A program made the translations under genes and the position numbers. The notes beneath the pieces were generated by a model. That model was not told the origin of the DNA. It searched no databases and worked only from the letters and a program-made list of their open reading frames with translations. This document shows positions 24,833 to 34,203 of a stretch of 64,000 bases of DNA, one piece after another. The DNA is from Desulfopila sp. IMCC35008. Lineage in GTDB: Bacteria; Desulfobacterota; Desulfobulbia; Desulfobulbales; Desulfocapsaceae. Each line of letters begins with the position of its first letter. The first letter of the stretch is position 1. The stretch covers positions 124,001 through 188,000 of the forward strand of contig NZ_CP050700.1 in assembly GCF_010646885.2 (NCBI RefSeq), written 5' to 3'.

Positions 24833-25648
24833 ATGACCAATATACCCATGCTTGGAGAATTACTCGTCAAAAACAATCTCGTATCACAGGAAGTTGTTGA
24901 TGAGGCGTTGCGGATCCAAGTGGGTGGAACTCGTCGATTGGGCCACCTACTGGTGCGAATGAAAGCAATTACCGATGACCAGCTGGCAGAAACTCTTGCC
25001 AATCAGCTCAATATGCCAACCACAAAGATTGCAGAGACCTTCTCGGATAAAGTCAATAAAACCATACCACGGTATCTATGTAAAAAATACGGTGTAATTC
25101 CAATAAGATTTAAAGATAACAACATACTAGAAGTGGCTATGGCTAATCCATCAGACCACGAAGCTATCAACGACCTTGAGCACTATACAGGCAAGGTATT
25201 AGACCCCTGTCTCGCTAAACATTCGGAGATTGATAGAGAAATTCCCAAAAGGATTCCTCTGGGATTGAAAGATTTTTTTTCTCCTCAGGCAAACACTCTG
25301 ATGACAAGAGCAGTTGCCGTATTAGCCCTTGTCTGTGCAGTTGGAATAGGATTCTATACATACGACTACTTGAAAAAAATGCACCAAGGCACAATTTCTG
25401 TTGCTGACAACCTCACCCTCTATCACAACCACGACCTTACACTTGCTGTTGACAAAAATGGAAAATTCTCACTCCAGGGACATGGAGCCTACGCAGATGG
25501 ATTATATAAAGTCGATTTTTCCAACCTCACGAATCTTAAAATGTTTATTAGCCAAAGAAAAGCAGATTTTTCAGGCAAACAATATGAGTGGCTTGATTGG
25601 GCACTCCAAAAAGCTGGAAATAACAGCGAGCTACTCGCGAAGAACTGA
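24833..25648 (+). CDS. Orphan MshEN (GspE N-terminal)-domain membrane protein
   Basis: The 271-residue protein has a type II secretion ATPase N-terminal (MshEN) domain, residues 1-130: LGELLVKNNLVSQEVVDEAL, then RRLGHLLVRMKAITDDQLAETLANQL and later IPLRF-like IPIRFKDNNILEVAMANP. MshEN domains can bind cyclic-di-GMP. There is no ATPase domain; instead one membrane segment follows (RAVAVLALVCAVGIGFYTY, about 164-182) and a 90-residue presumably periplasmic tail. GGAGGAAG lies 4 nt before the ATG. The architecture suggests a signal sensor or c-di-GMP effector at the membrane, but this is inference. It opens a stretch with the secreted beta proteins. Confidence 0.8.
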   Translation: MTNIPMLGELLVKNNLVSQEVVDEALRIQVGGTRRLGHLLVRMKAITDDQLAETLANQLNMPTTKIAETFSDKVNKTIPRYLCKKYGVIPIRFKDNNILEVAMANPSDHEAINDLEHYTGKVLDPCLAKHSEIDREIPKRIPLGLKDFFSPQANTLMTRAVAVLALVCAVGIGFYTYDYLKKMHQGTISVADNLTLYHNHDLTLAVDKNGKFSLQGHGAYADGLYKVDFSNLTNLKMFISQRKADFSGKQYEWLDWALQKAGNNSELLAKN

Positions 25649-25967
25649 ATTTGCATTGAAGGGGAACTAAATTCATCCATTTGCTGAATACTTTTCAATA
25701 CTCTTTTGTAGTTGCATTGGCACAAAAAAACAGCCAGCAAGTTGGTGAAGTGCGATATCAAAGTTGTCGATATAGCGGTTGACAACTACAAAGGGATATG
25801 GGTATCCATGAAATTGTGATGTGATAACAAGTGAATGTAAATACAGGCATGCCTAGGTCCAGAATTTGCTTCTCGAAGTATTGCTAAGTATAAACCAGGT
25901 GTGTGAAACATCACACGATGTTAATATAGGAACAATTGATCGGGTACAGGATTTGCGTTTGGAAACC
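25649..25967. other. Gene-free leader of the secreted-protein operon
   Basis: About 320 bp. A TTGACA at 25779-25784 has no good -10 partner (TATCCA after 18 bp). A GTGTG-aaacat-CACAC inverted repeat at 25902-25917 resembles CRP/FNR-family half-sites but has the wrong spacing for a CRP site. Confidence 0.4.
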
Positions 25968-28900
25968 ATGCGATTATTTTCAGAGAAAATACACCTTGTG
26001 AGAAGACTGATGAAAGGCATTGTTCTGGCCCTTTGTGTTGTCAATATTTGCTTATTAGCGATAGTACCCGTCAATGCCACTGTTAATGAACACGAAATCC
26101 AAGTGGACTTCACTATTAATACTCAGGAGGTATCAGAAAAAACAGTAAGCACGTACCGTCTTTACAAAGAAAATGAGCTCGTTTGTGAAGCGGAGGTGCC
26201 GGTTGGTACCCAAACGTTTAACTGCACATTCTATACCGAAGACGGAACTTTTAATTTTTATTTGGCAGCATACTATACAGACGAGACGGAGAGTTTGCAT
26301 TCAGCTCCTTTCCCATTTACCATTACCACTACCGATACCAGTCTTAAGCCCGGGACGGAAGGCAGTCTGGATCTGACCTTCTCTTGGGAAACGACATCGG
26401 GTACTGATATTGTTTCCTACCGTTTTTACATGAACGATACCAACGTCTGTGAATCAGATAATTCTAGCGACACATCCATTGCCTGCAAAATTGATCCGCT
26501 CAATGAGGTCATGCAGTTCAGTATGTCCTCGGTTAGCAGCGTGGATGGAGAAAGCGCAAAATCAAATATCCTGGTTCTGGATCCGGCTGACTATCCTCAG
26601 CTTTTTATTAAAAAATCCGCGACATTCAGCTGGGATTACAATGCTGACGAAACAGATATAAGCGGTTTTCAGATTTATCAGAATGGCAATTTGATCTGTG
26701 AAACCAGCGACTCGAGTGCTCGGCAGTTAAGCTGTCTGATTAACCTGTCGACTAGCAATTCTTTTAAGATTACCGCAATGGAAAATACGGGGCTGGAAAC
26801 TACCGCTTCCAATGTACTGATCTATAACGAGGATCAAACTTCCACTGGAAGTGAAACGCTCAAAGCTGTTCTTACCACAAGCAGCCTGAATGGCGTAGCA
26901 CCACTCACCCTTACGTTCGATGGCACCGGCTCTACCGGGGACATTTCCACTTATACCTGGGATTTCGGTGATGGTGATACCGCCAGTGGCACTACTACCA
27001 GCCATGTTTATGCTTATCCCGGCTCATACACGACAACGCTGACAGTGGCAGATGCTGGTGGTCTTACCCATCAGGACAGTGCGGTGATAACAGTAACGGA
27101 AGCATCTTCGACACCGTCGGATACCGATGTGCCGCCGGAGGCTGTTATCTCTTCTTCCAGCGCTATCGGCGAAGCTCCGCTCACCGTCCAATTTGACGGC
27201 AGCGGCTCAACGGCCACACAGACACCCATCAGCTTATATACCTGGGAGTTCGGTGACAGCTCATCGGCCACCGGGTCTACCGTCAACCATACCTTCACCG
27301 CTGCGGGAACCTATCAGACAACACTGACGATTACTGACAGTGTAGGTTTGACGGACCAGACCAGTACTCCGGTGTTAATTACTGATCCGCCAGATTCCGA
27401 TAACCAGGTACCGATAGCTGCCATGACCATTCAACCGGAGTCCGGCCAGGCTCCGCTGAACGTCACTTTCAACGGATCCGGCTCCAGTGATTCGGATGGT
27501 TCAATCAGCGATTATCAATGGGGTTTCGGCGACGGCTCCACAGCCACCGGCATATCAGTACAGCATACGTTTGTAAACGTAGCCGATTACACGATAACCC
27601 TCCAGGTTACCGATAATCAGGGTGCTCAGACGTCCACCTCAAAAACTGTTTCGGTCCTTGCTCCGGGAGAAATTCAGCTCTATTTTGAGCTTGGTGAAGT
27701 ACAAGTGGATAATAACTGGGCACAAGTTTCCTTCGATAAAGACTTTATCGATCCCGTGGTTATCGCTGGTCCGCCGCTGACTTCCGACTCGGATCCTGTA
27801 ACCATCAGAATCAGAAATGTCACCGCTACCGGGTTTGAAGTCCGCCTACAGGAATGGGATTATCAGGATGACACGCACTCCACGGAAACTTTCAGCTTTA
27901 TCGCGATTGAAAAAGGTGTCTATACCTTGGAGGATGGCAGAAAGGTGGAGGCTGCAAGCTTTAACGGATCGTCATCATTCAAGAAAATCTCTCTGCAGCA
28001 GACCTACTCGAAAATTCCTGTAATCCTGACACAGATTGTAACGGCCAACGAAGCGAATGCCGTTACAGGACGAGTGCAGAATGTAGTGCAGGACGCTTTT
28101 GAGTTCAAACTGCAGGAACAGGAGACAACAAAGGCCACTCATGGTGCAGAAACCGTTGGCTACCTCGCCTGGGAACCAGGCAAGGGAGAGATATTAGGGG
28201 TTGCCTACGAAACCGGTGTGACGACACAAAGCATCAATCAAGACTGGTTTAATTTGACTTTCCAGACAAATTTCCCTGAAACGCCACTGTTCATAGCTGA
28301 GATGCAGACCTCCGCCGGTGGCGATACGGCGGTCCTGCGGCTCCAGAGTCCATTAAACACTGGGGTCCAGGTTAAAGTCGAGGAAGAACAATCAAAAGAT
28401 AGTGAAACCAAGCATGTGGCGGAGGCCGTCGGTTATCTGGCTGTCGGGTCCACGACCGGTTCGACAACAACCGCGCCACCTTCTTTAGAGGACCAAGATA
28501 AGCGATTTACCTTCACCTGGGAATATAGTGTTACCTCCAACGTCAGCGGTTTCAGGTTTTACTTAAATGACAGTCTGCTCTGTGAGTCAACCAATCCTGA
28601 TGATCGACTGTTTTCTTGTAATGCTGCATTACTGAACAACACCATGACATTCACTATGACGGCTGTATTCTTTGATGGTTCAGAAAGTGCACCTTCAACT
28701 TTGCTCAGTATCAGTCCCTTTGATTTTCCGGACCTTTTCGGCATTCGCCTGGTGACCTTTACCTGGGAATTCGACAGCAGCCAAGAAAGTCTGATCTCCG
28801 GCTTCCAAATATTTAATAATGATACACTGATCTGCGAAACAACCAACACGCAGAATCGTCAAATCGTTTGTGAAACACCAATCAATCAAAATTCCAATAA

Positions 28901-28973
28901 TTTCAGCATAAAAGCCGTAGAGCTTTCTGGAACGAAAACAAATTTATCAAACACTCTTCTGTATAATCCTTAG
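25968..28973 (+). CDS. Large secreted PKD-domain protein with lectin-like and paired-cysteine modules
   Basis: A 1001-residue surface or matrix protein with a signal peptide (LMKGIVLALCVVNICLLAIV). Domain order: three FN3-like beta modules with two cysteines each (about 45-290), three PKD domains (about 298-563; e.g. YTWDFGDGDTASG and YQWGFGDGSTATG), a triplicated H-type-lectin-like segment (about 565-829) and two more cysteine modules (845-1001). Each Cys pair (e.g. LICETS...LSCLI) is spaced about 13-17 residues and probably forms a disulfide. Starts at 25968 or 26010 are possible; 25968 is chosen. No sorting signal or sortase motif is at the C-terminus. A carbohydrate- or matrix-binding role fits the neighbours. 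Confidence 0.82.
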   Translation: MRLFSEKIHLVRRLMKGIVLALCVVNICLLAIVPVNATVNEHEIQVDFTINTQEVSEKTVSTYRLYKENELVCEAEVPVGTQTFNCTFYTEDGTFNFYLAAYYTDETESLHSAPFPFTITTTDTSLKPGTEGSLDLTFSWETTSGTDIVSYRFYMNDTNVCESDNSSDTSIACKIDPLNEVMQFSMSSVSSVDGESAKSNILVLDPADYPQLFIKKSATFSWDYNADETDISGFQIYQNGNLICETSDSSARQLSCLINLSTSNSFKITAMENTGLETTASNVLIYNEDQTSTGSETLKAVLTTSSLNGVAPLTLTFDGTGSTGDISTYTWDFGDGDTASGTTTSHVYAYPGSYTTTLTVADAGGLTHQDSAVITVTEASSTPSDTDVPPEAVISSSSAIGEAPLTVQFDGSGSTATQTPISLYTWEFGDSSSATGSTVNHTFTAAGTYQTTLTITDSVGLTDQTSTPVLITDPPDSDNQVPIAAMTIQPESGQAPLNVTFNGSGSSDSDGSISDYQWGFGDGSTATGISVQHTFVNVADYTITLQVTDNQGAQTSTSKTVSVLAPGEIQLYFELGEVQVDNNWAQVSFDKDFIDPVVIAGPPLTSDSDPVTIRIRNVTATGFEVRLQEWDYQDDTHSTETFSFIAIEKGVYTLEDGRKVEAASFNGSSSFKKISLQQTYSKIPVILTQIVTANEANAVTGRVQNVVQDAFEFKLQEQETTKATHGAETVGYLAWEPGKGEILGVAYETGVTTQSINQDWFNLTFQTNFPETPLFIAEMQTSAGGDTAVLRLQSPLNTGVQVKVEEEQSKDSETKHVAEAVGYLAVGSTTGSTTTAPPSLEDQDKRFTFTWEYSVTSNVSGFRFYLNDSLLCESTNPDDRLFSCNAALLNNTMTFTMTAVFFDGSESAPSTLLSISPFDFPDLFGIRLVTFTWEFDSSQESLISGFQIFNNDTLICETTNTQNRQIVCETPINQNSNNFSIKAVELSGTKTNLSNTLLYNP

Positions 28974-29040
28974 CGAGAGAAAAATAATGTTAGAGTTATT
29001 AAAATATAACCTGGGAACCCTTGCAAGAGGAGAGGATGCT

Positions 29041-30096
29041 ATGCAGACCCCAAAAATATCAAAAATTATTCGTGCACGTTGTCGTAGGCTTTCGTTATCA
29101 GGGCTTCTTGTACTGGCATGCTGTCTCATCCCCTCGACTATTTGTCTGGCTGCAGATTTTTCAGGAAGTCTAAAAGAGGTTACCATTACAGATGCCGCCG
29201 GGACAAACACCCCGCCTGCAAGCAGTTTTGAGTATACGAAAGACGGCAGTTCAGTCACCTTCGACGCAAGCGCATCTTATGATGCAGATGGAAGCATTGA
29301 TGAGTACCGTTGGGATTTCGGTGACGGAAGCTCCAGCACCGGTGTTACCGCCACCGCCAGTCATACTTATTCGACTACAACTGATGTACCGGTTACCTTG
29401 ACCGTGGTCGATAATGATGGAGGGATTGCCTTGACCCAGATGGTGGTACAATTTGCAGCCGCTATAAGCTTATCTGATTCAGACAGCATTTCTGTCTATG
29501 ACAAAAATTATTCTGTAACAAATAACGGTGTTGATGTCAGCGCAGGGGATATTATTGTTGTTTTTGCTGGACAGAAAGATAATTCGACTATATCCGAAGG
29601 AGTATCCTCGGTGGTTGACACTCAGTCTAATACGTATTCTTTTGTTACAGGTCAGGTTGGCGCGAGTAATAAATCTTATATAGCAGCTTATATTACGACT
29701 GCTTCATCTTCTGGAAAAGGGGTAGCTACTACAATTACTTTTGATTCAAATACAGCTTACAAATCAATGGTTGTATTTGTGATTCGTGGTCTTGAGACTG
29801 GTTCAGTTGATGTATATGCGTCAGGTACAAATAATTTCCAAAAGGATTTATCCTCTATTCCGAGTATAACAACTACTACTTCAGATCAGTTTTTGGTCTC
29901 TTCATATATGCTTGTTTATAATAGCCCGATAACAGTATCAGGTGATTGGTCAAAAGGGCCGTCTGCCCCTACGCCTGGTGTTAACGAGCATATTAGCTCA
30001 GAATACCAGATAGTAAGTTCTACAGGTACTTATTCGGCAATGGGTACATGCCCTTCTTCTCAACCAGTTAATGGAATAATACTGGGGATAAAATGA
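29041..30096 (+). CDS. Secreted PKD-domain protein
   Basis: The 351-residue protein begins MQTPKISKIIRARCRRLSLS, with a signal peptide hydrophobic core GLLVLACCLIPSTICLA. One PKD domain follows (SYDADGSIDEYRWDFGDGSS, about residues 60-140) and then a 210-residue Ser/Thr/Asp-rich beta domain of no recognised family. The ATG at 29041 has GGAGAGG upstream; an earlier start at 28987 would prepend a non-signal segment. The gene is followed with a 4-nt overlap (ATGA) by the beta-helix gene, so the two are coupled. A structural or matrix role is inferred. Confidence 0.75.
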   Translation: MQTPKISKIIRARCRRLSLSGLLVLACCLIPSTICLAADFSGSLKEVTITDAAGTNTPPASSFEYTKDGSSVTFDASASYDADGSIDEYRWDFGDGSSSTGVTATASHTYSTTTDVPVTLTVVDNDGGIALTQMVVQFAAAISLSDSDSISVYDKNYSVTNNGVDVSAGDIIVVFAGQKDNSTISEGVSSVVDTQSNTYSFVTGQVGASNKSYIAAYITTASSSGKGVATTITFDSNTAYKSMVVFVIRGLETGSVDVYASGTNNFQKDLSSIPSITTTTSDQFLVSSYMLVYNSPITVSGDWSKGPSAPTPGVNEHISSEYQIVSSTGTYSAMGTCPSSQPVNGIILGIK

Positions 30097-31850
30097 AATT
30101 TATAGCTCTAGTTATAATTGTATTAGCTCTGGTTTCGCCTGTCTATTCTGCTACAACTCCAGTTCTTTTTTTCACTGACCTTACATCAGGCCCCAAAATA
30201 GGTAGTACTGATGTATCCCTAGGGCAAACTAGTGGTCAGGACGGTGCGATTGTTACAGTATGGGGGAGAGGGCTGGGCAATTCGCAGGGCACCTCGAAGA
30301 TATCAATCGGAGGTGTAAATTCCTCCTACGTCTACTATTGGGGGAACGCTGTAGCTCCGTACTCCCCGGCAGACATGAGCACCCGCCATGGGATGCAGAT
30401 GATCATTTTCCAGGTTCCGTCTACTGTGGCCGATGAAACGGTAAATATCCGGGTGACTGTAGACAGCGAGGCGTCAAACACCCTTCCGTTCACTGTCCGC
30501 TCTGGAAACATTTATTTTGTGAAAAAGACAGGCAGCGATTCAACTGGTGACGGATCGTGGACAAGTCCATGGCAGACGATTATTAAAGCTTTAGATAGTA
30601 TTACCGCTGGTGATATCGCATATATCGGGGACGGTGTCAACCAAACAACTCTTGACGCTTATAATGCGGCTGTAAACCTAGACTCTTCAGGCACTGCAAC
30701 AAACCCCAAGGCATTGGTGACGTATCCCGGCGCGAGTTCCACTGTCGGTGCAACAGGACTTAATATCGGCTTTGGTAATTGGCAAAGCGGCGTAGGTAAA
30801 ACATCACACTGGACTATTGCAAAATTTACCGCTCTTGCAGATGTCAACGCTAGTGTCATGCATGAGGGGTTCCGTTTAGTCGGCAACAAGTATTCCGCCC
30901 CTCTTGGCAATTCGCCCAGTGGAGCTGTCGAAGGCACCGGAAACAATCTATATGTCCTTGGCAACGAATTTACTAACTGCGGGATTGCTGGCGCAAATAA
31001 ATTATATCACCCTCTCTACATCAGTACTCCTCGACCATCGTCAGGTCCCCAACCCCCGGAGCAATCTGGACGGGATGTCGGCTGGAACTATTTTCACGGT
31101 AACAACGCTATCCGCGCTATAGACATCTATAGCGAGGGAAAATATGGCGGAGTGATGAGTGGACACATAGTCCATGACAACTATATCGAGGACCAGGTTG
31201 GTGGCGGTATTTTGATCGGCGGCTATGTGGTAGGCGATAACTGGATATACAACAATATCGTCAACAAGGCTGGACTCGGACCTGATCCGAGTTATGGCGA
31301 TCCATCGGGCCACGAAGGAGTTTATATAGCTGCAGGCAAGGACGGATATGTTGGCAACACCGATATCTACTTTTACAACAACACGATTTATGGTTGTGGT
31401 TATGCGAAGGCAAAACTGTCCGGGTCTACGGGCCATGTAATGTTTGGCTCTGTGTCCCGATATACACTGCATTTTACAAATAACATTATTTATTCTACCG
31501 GGGAGCCTTACGTTACAGTAGACTCCGACACTCCAACCACGGCGGCATATGGAAACATCTGGTACGGAGACGGCAGCCCTCCGTCGTGGGACACTGCGGC
31601 ACTTATTGACGATCCCGTTTTCGTTTCGGCTACAACTGGCGATTTTCATCTGCTGCAAAACTCACCTGCGAGAAATGCCGGGACAACCATTGAGGGTCTT
31701 TACTACGATTTTGATGGAAATCTTCGTGGTTCCAGTTTTGATCTTGGTGCGTATGAGTATATGGGTCTGGATGATGAAGAGAAAGCGGAGTTTGGTCCTT
31801 ATTCAATATCAGGGATGGAATATGATAGAAGTTCATCTGGCAATGAGTAG
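30093..31850 (+). CDS. Secreted right-handed beta-helix protein with IPT/TIG domain
   Basis: A 585-residue protein with signal peptide MKFIALVIIVLALVSPVYS. Residues 25-135 resemble an IPT/TIG-type beta domain (DGAIVTVWGRGLGNS). From about 150 the sequence shows the parallel beta-helix style: YFVKKTGSDSTGDGSWTSPWQTI at the entry, then repeated N/G/V-rich rungs (NDYIEDQVGGGILIGG-like, NTDIYFYNNTIYGCGY, LHFTNNIIYSTGEP). Such folds occur in polysaccharide lyases, hydrolases and adhesins. No catalytic residues can be assigned. It overlaps the PKD gene by 4 nt and sits at the edge of the polysaccharide cluster, so a role in modifying or binding the secreted glycan is plausible. Confidence 0.78.
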   Translation: MKFIALVIIVLALVSPVYSATTPVLFFTDLTSGPKIGSTDVSLGQTSGQDGAIVTVWGRGLGNSQGTSKISIGGVNSSYVYYWGNAVAPYSPADMSTRHGMQMIIFQVPSTVADETVNIRVTVDSEASNTLPFTVRSGNIYFVKKTGSDSTGDGSWTSPWQTIIKALDSITAGDIAYIGDGVNQTTLDAYNAAVNLDSSGTATNPKALVTYPGASSTVGATGLNIGFGNWQSGVGKTSHWTIAKFTALADVNASVMHEGFRLVGNKYSAPLGNSPSGAVEGTGNNLYVLGNEFTNCGIAGANKLYHPLYISTPRPSSGPQPPEQSGRDVGWNYFHGNNAIRAIDIYSEGKYGGVMSGHIVHDNYIEDQVGGGILIGGYVVGDNWIYNNIVNKAGLGPDPSYGDPSGHEGVYIAAGKDGYVGNTDIYFYNNTIYGCGYAKAKLSGSTGHVMFGSVSRYTLHFTNNIIYSTGEPYVTVDSDTPTTAAYGNIWYGDGSPPSWDTAALIDDPVFVSATTGDFHLLQNSPARNAGTTIEGLYYDFDGNLRGSSFDLGAYEYMGLDDEEKAEFGPYSISGMEYDRSSSGNE

Positions 31851-32019
31851 TACTTGCCCGTATCATTCGTGTCCAAGTACATAGCTCCGAGCAAACTCTA
31901 TTGGGGAGGGGTTCTTTTCAATTTCAAAACCTCTCAGGTATTTTTCATAGCGAATTTACCTCTTCTAGTAAACCTAACAAGAGAAAAACTGAGAAGAGTT
32001 CCTTGTATAAAATATAAAT

Positions 32020-32790
32020 TCAAACATTTTTTTTAAATATTTCCCATATAGAATAATATAGTTTATTACCTATAATTCTCTTTAATATATTTTTCAGATT
32101 GTATTTTATTCTTGAATTAATATAATCCTGATCATTTTTTTGAAATATTTTTTCAAAAGATTTGTAATTTGTATTACCGGATATCAGTATCCTTTTATAT
32201 TCCTTGATATCGGAAGATCCTGCACTAAAGGTATTAATACCAGGAATCGAGGTGAAAACACCATTGATCCCCAACCTACAACATATAGGAAGCAGATTCG
32301 AGCTTACCCTTCCTCCAGGGCAAGAAAGAAATTCAGGCAACACATCAAGGTTATTCTCTATAATCTTTCTTGACTCAGTTATCTCTCTTATTGCATCATC
32401 CTCATTTAGATCGTTCAAAAATCTATGACTATCAGTATGACTTTCTATAGTAATATTACTATTGTTCATCTCTTTAAGCTGAGACCAATTCATAAAGTCG
32501 ATTTTGTGGTTAATCCATCCCGTAACAACAAAAACTGTTGCTTTAAGCCCTAAATCCTTAAGTACCGGAAAAGCATTTTCATAATTATCCAAATACCCGT
32601 CATCAAATGTAATCATTACACACTTATTATCTTCCTTTTGCGTTTTTAATATATCATTAGTATTAAGAACATTAAAGCCGCTTTCTCTAATAAACTGCAT
32701 TTGGTGTTTAAATTCATCGATATCAACATCATATGCAGAATCAATTTGGTCCTTTTCCAGTATTCTATGATACATCAAAACATATATCAT
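32020..32790 (-). CDS. Polysaccharide deacetylase (NodB-like)
   Basis: Carbohydrate esterase family 4 enzyme that removes N-acetyl groups from glycans. The 256-residue protein starts MIYVLMYHRILEKD and has the NodB motif 1 TFDDGY (Asp-Asp metal site), motif 2 SHTDSH (H-x3-H metal ligands) and CPGGR in motif 3. It overlaps the upstream glycosyltransferase by 4 nt (ATGA). It is the promoter-distal gene of the minus-strand cluster. Cytoplasmic or membrane-associated location is not shown, since no signal peptide is evident. Confidence 0.9.
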   Translation of the reverse strand: MIYVLMYHRILEKDQIDSAYDVDIDEFKHQMQFIRESGFNVLNTNDILKTQKEDNKCVMITFDDGYLDNYENAFPVLKDLGLKATVFVVTGWINHKIDFMNWSQLKEMNNSNITIESHTDSHRFLNDLNEDDAIREITESRKIIENNLDVLPEFLSCPGGRVSSNLLPICCRLGINGVFTSIPGINTFSAGSSDIKEYKRILISGNTNYKSFEKIFQKNDQDYINSRIKYNLKNILKRIIGNKLYYSIWEIFKKNV

Positions 32791-34031
32791 CTATTCCCCT
32801 CTAACAAACTGCAATACATATCTTCAGTTTTTTTGCTAATATGTCCCCAACTAAATTTTGTTTTTGCCAGTTCCAAAGACTTTTCTCCCATATGACAGCA
32901 TTGATCACTATACAAAACTTGTATAATAGCATCTTTCAGCGCTTCGACATCCTCATATTCTACAATAAAACCATTTTCTCCGATATCAACGCACTCTGGC
33001 AATCCTCCGACATTTGTAACTACCACCGGTTTAGCGAAAGCATAAGCTAATTGTAGAACCCCACTTTGGTAAATTTTTTGATATGGCAAAATAACTGCGT
33101 CTGAGTCTTTGAAATAATGACAAACATCTTCAAAAGGTACATAGGATAACACCTTAATAATATTTTTTTCAAGGCCATAATTCTTTATTGTATCATTATA
33201 TACTTGGAAGTCTTCAACTGGCTTCCCAACAATTGAAAGAACTACTTCTGGATGTGTTTTCACTACTTCGTTCAACGCGTTAAGTAGAAATATTAATCCT
33301 TTATATTTTCTTATATAGCCGAAAAAAAGAATATTTTTTTTCTTTCTATCGGGAGAAGAAAAAGGTGCAGATTCGTCTAAAAAAAACATATAATTCCCAT
33401 GAGGAATGACTTCAACTTTTCCAAATTGAACGGCGAAAAGAGCCACCAATTCTTTTTTATTGGCATTAGCGTGAACTATTATTCTGGAGGCCATATTGTA
33501 TATCGTGAGAAAAACATACTTTTCCAATGATCTCCGTTCGTGTGATTCAATATTATGAGCTGTTACGACTAATAATAACCCCCTGACGGTGTATTTGAGA
33601 AAGAACATTATAAGCAAAACAAATAAAGGATACTGGCTAAGCTGGATGTGCAATATCGGATATTTCTCCTTCCGGAGAGCTCTTGTAAGTCTAAAAATAA
33701 AAAAAGGATTAGTTTTAAATCGATTGAAAACCTGCATCATCTGAAATTTTCTATTTTTCCCAAAAAGCTCGTAGTCTTGTGCCGTAACAAGACATACATT
33801 TGAATATTTACTCAGAGAATTGCAAAGGTTATAGGTATAATGCGCTATCCCTCCCTTACCAGCTATTTCGAGCATGAACACAGTTCGCTGCAAAAAAGAG
33901 CGATTCTTAGCAGAAGTGTAAACACTTTTGAAATCGTGAAGCACTTTCTGATTAGAAAAATCAAGTTTTAGTTTTTCATCTTCTGTTTTAGTCATAAGTT
34001 CCAATTCGTTATTATCCCGGAATAAAGTCAC
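32787..34031 (-). CDS. Glycosyltransferase, group 1 (GT4)
   Basis: Retaining GT-B enzyme that adds a sugar from a nucleotide donor during repeat-unit synthesis. The 414-residue protein has a glycine-rich N-terminal loop (GKGGIAHYTYNL) and a C-terminal donor domain with ILFFGYIRKYKGL, the E-x7-E region (AFAKPVVVTNVGGLPE) and a final ALKDAI helix. The first 45 residues are a non-conserved charged extension, so the true start may be a later Met. Gene order and the AT-rich base composition match the neighbours. Sugar specificity cannot be told. Confidence 0.88.
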   Translation of the reverse strand: MTLFRDNNELELMTKTEDEKLKLDFSNQKVLHDFKSVYTSAKNRSFLQRTVFMLEIAGKGGIAHYTYNLCNSLSKYSNVCLVTAQDYELFGKNRKFQMMQVFNRFKTNPFFIFRLTRALRKEKYPILHIQLSQYPLFVLLIMFFLKYTVRGLLLVVTAHNIESHERRSLEKYVFLTIYNMASRIIVHANANKKELVALFAVQFGKVEVIPHGNYMFFLDESAPFSSPDRKKKNILFFGYIRKYKGLIFLLNALNEVVKTHPEVVLSIVGKPVEDFQVYNDTIKNYGLEKNIIKVLSYVPFEDVCHYFKDSDAVILPYQKIYQSGVLQLAYAFAKPVVVTNVGGLPECVDIGENGFIVEYEDVEALKDAIIQVLYSDQCCHMGEKSLELAKTKFSWGHISKKTEDMYCSLLEGNR

Positions 34032-34203
34032 TAATGCTTCGACTAAGGATTCAGTTGATTTTGCTAGTTCTTCATGGATAAATTTACTTTAGTTTAAAAA
34101 ATCAGACATGCCGTTGAACTATTCTAATAAGTACACAATTGCCTTAGAAAAAATAAGAAAAGTATGTCTAACAGACCTTAATTTAATAACATTTTGAACT
34201 TAA

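Noticed and set aside
25902..25917. CRP-like site GTGTG-aaacat-CACAC
   Set aside because: Half-site spacing is too short for CRP, and a Rex or HcpR site does not fit either; only an inverted repeat can be stated.
26338..26352. Single CTTAAGCCC-like string inside the PKD-protein gene
   Set aside because: It matches only the palindrome centre within coding sequence, without either full arm, so it is chance.
31041..31658. 205-codon minus-strand frame inside the beta-helix gene
   Set aside because: Shadow of a coding strand; no homology seen.
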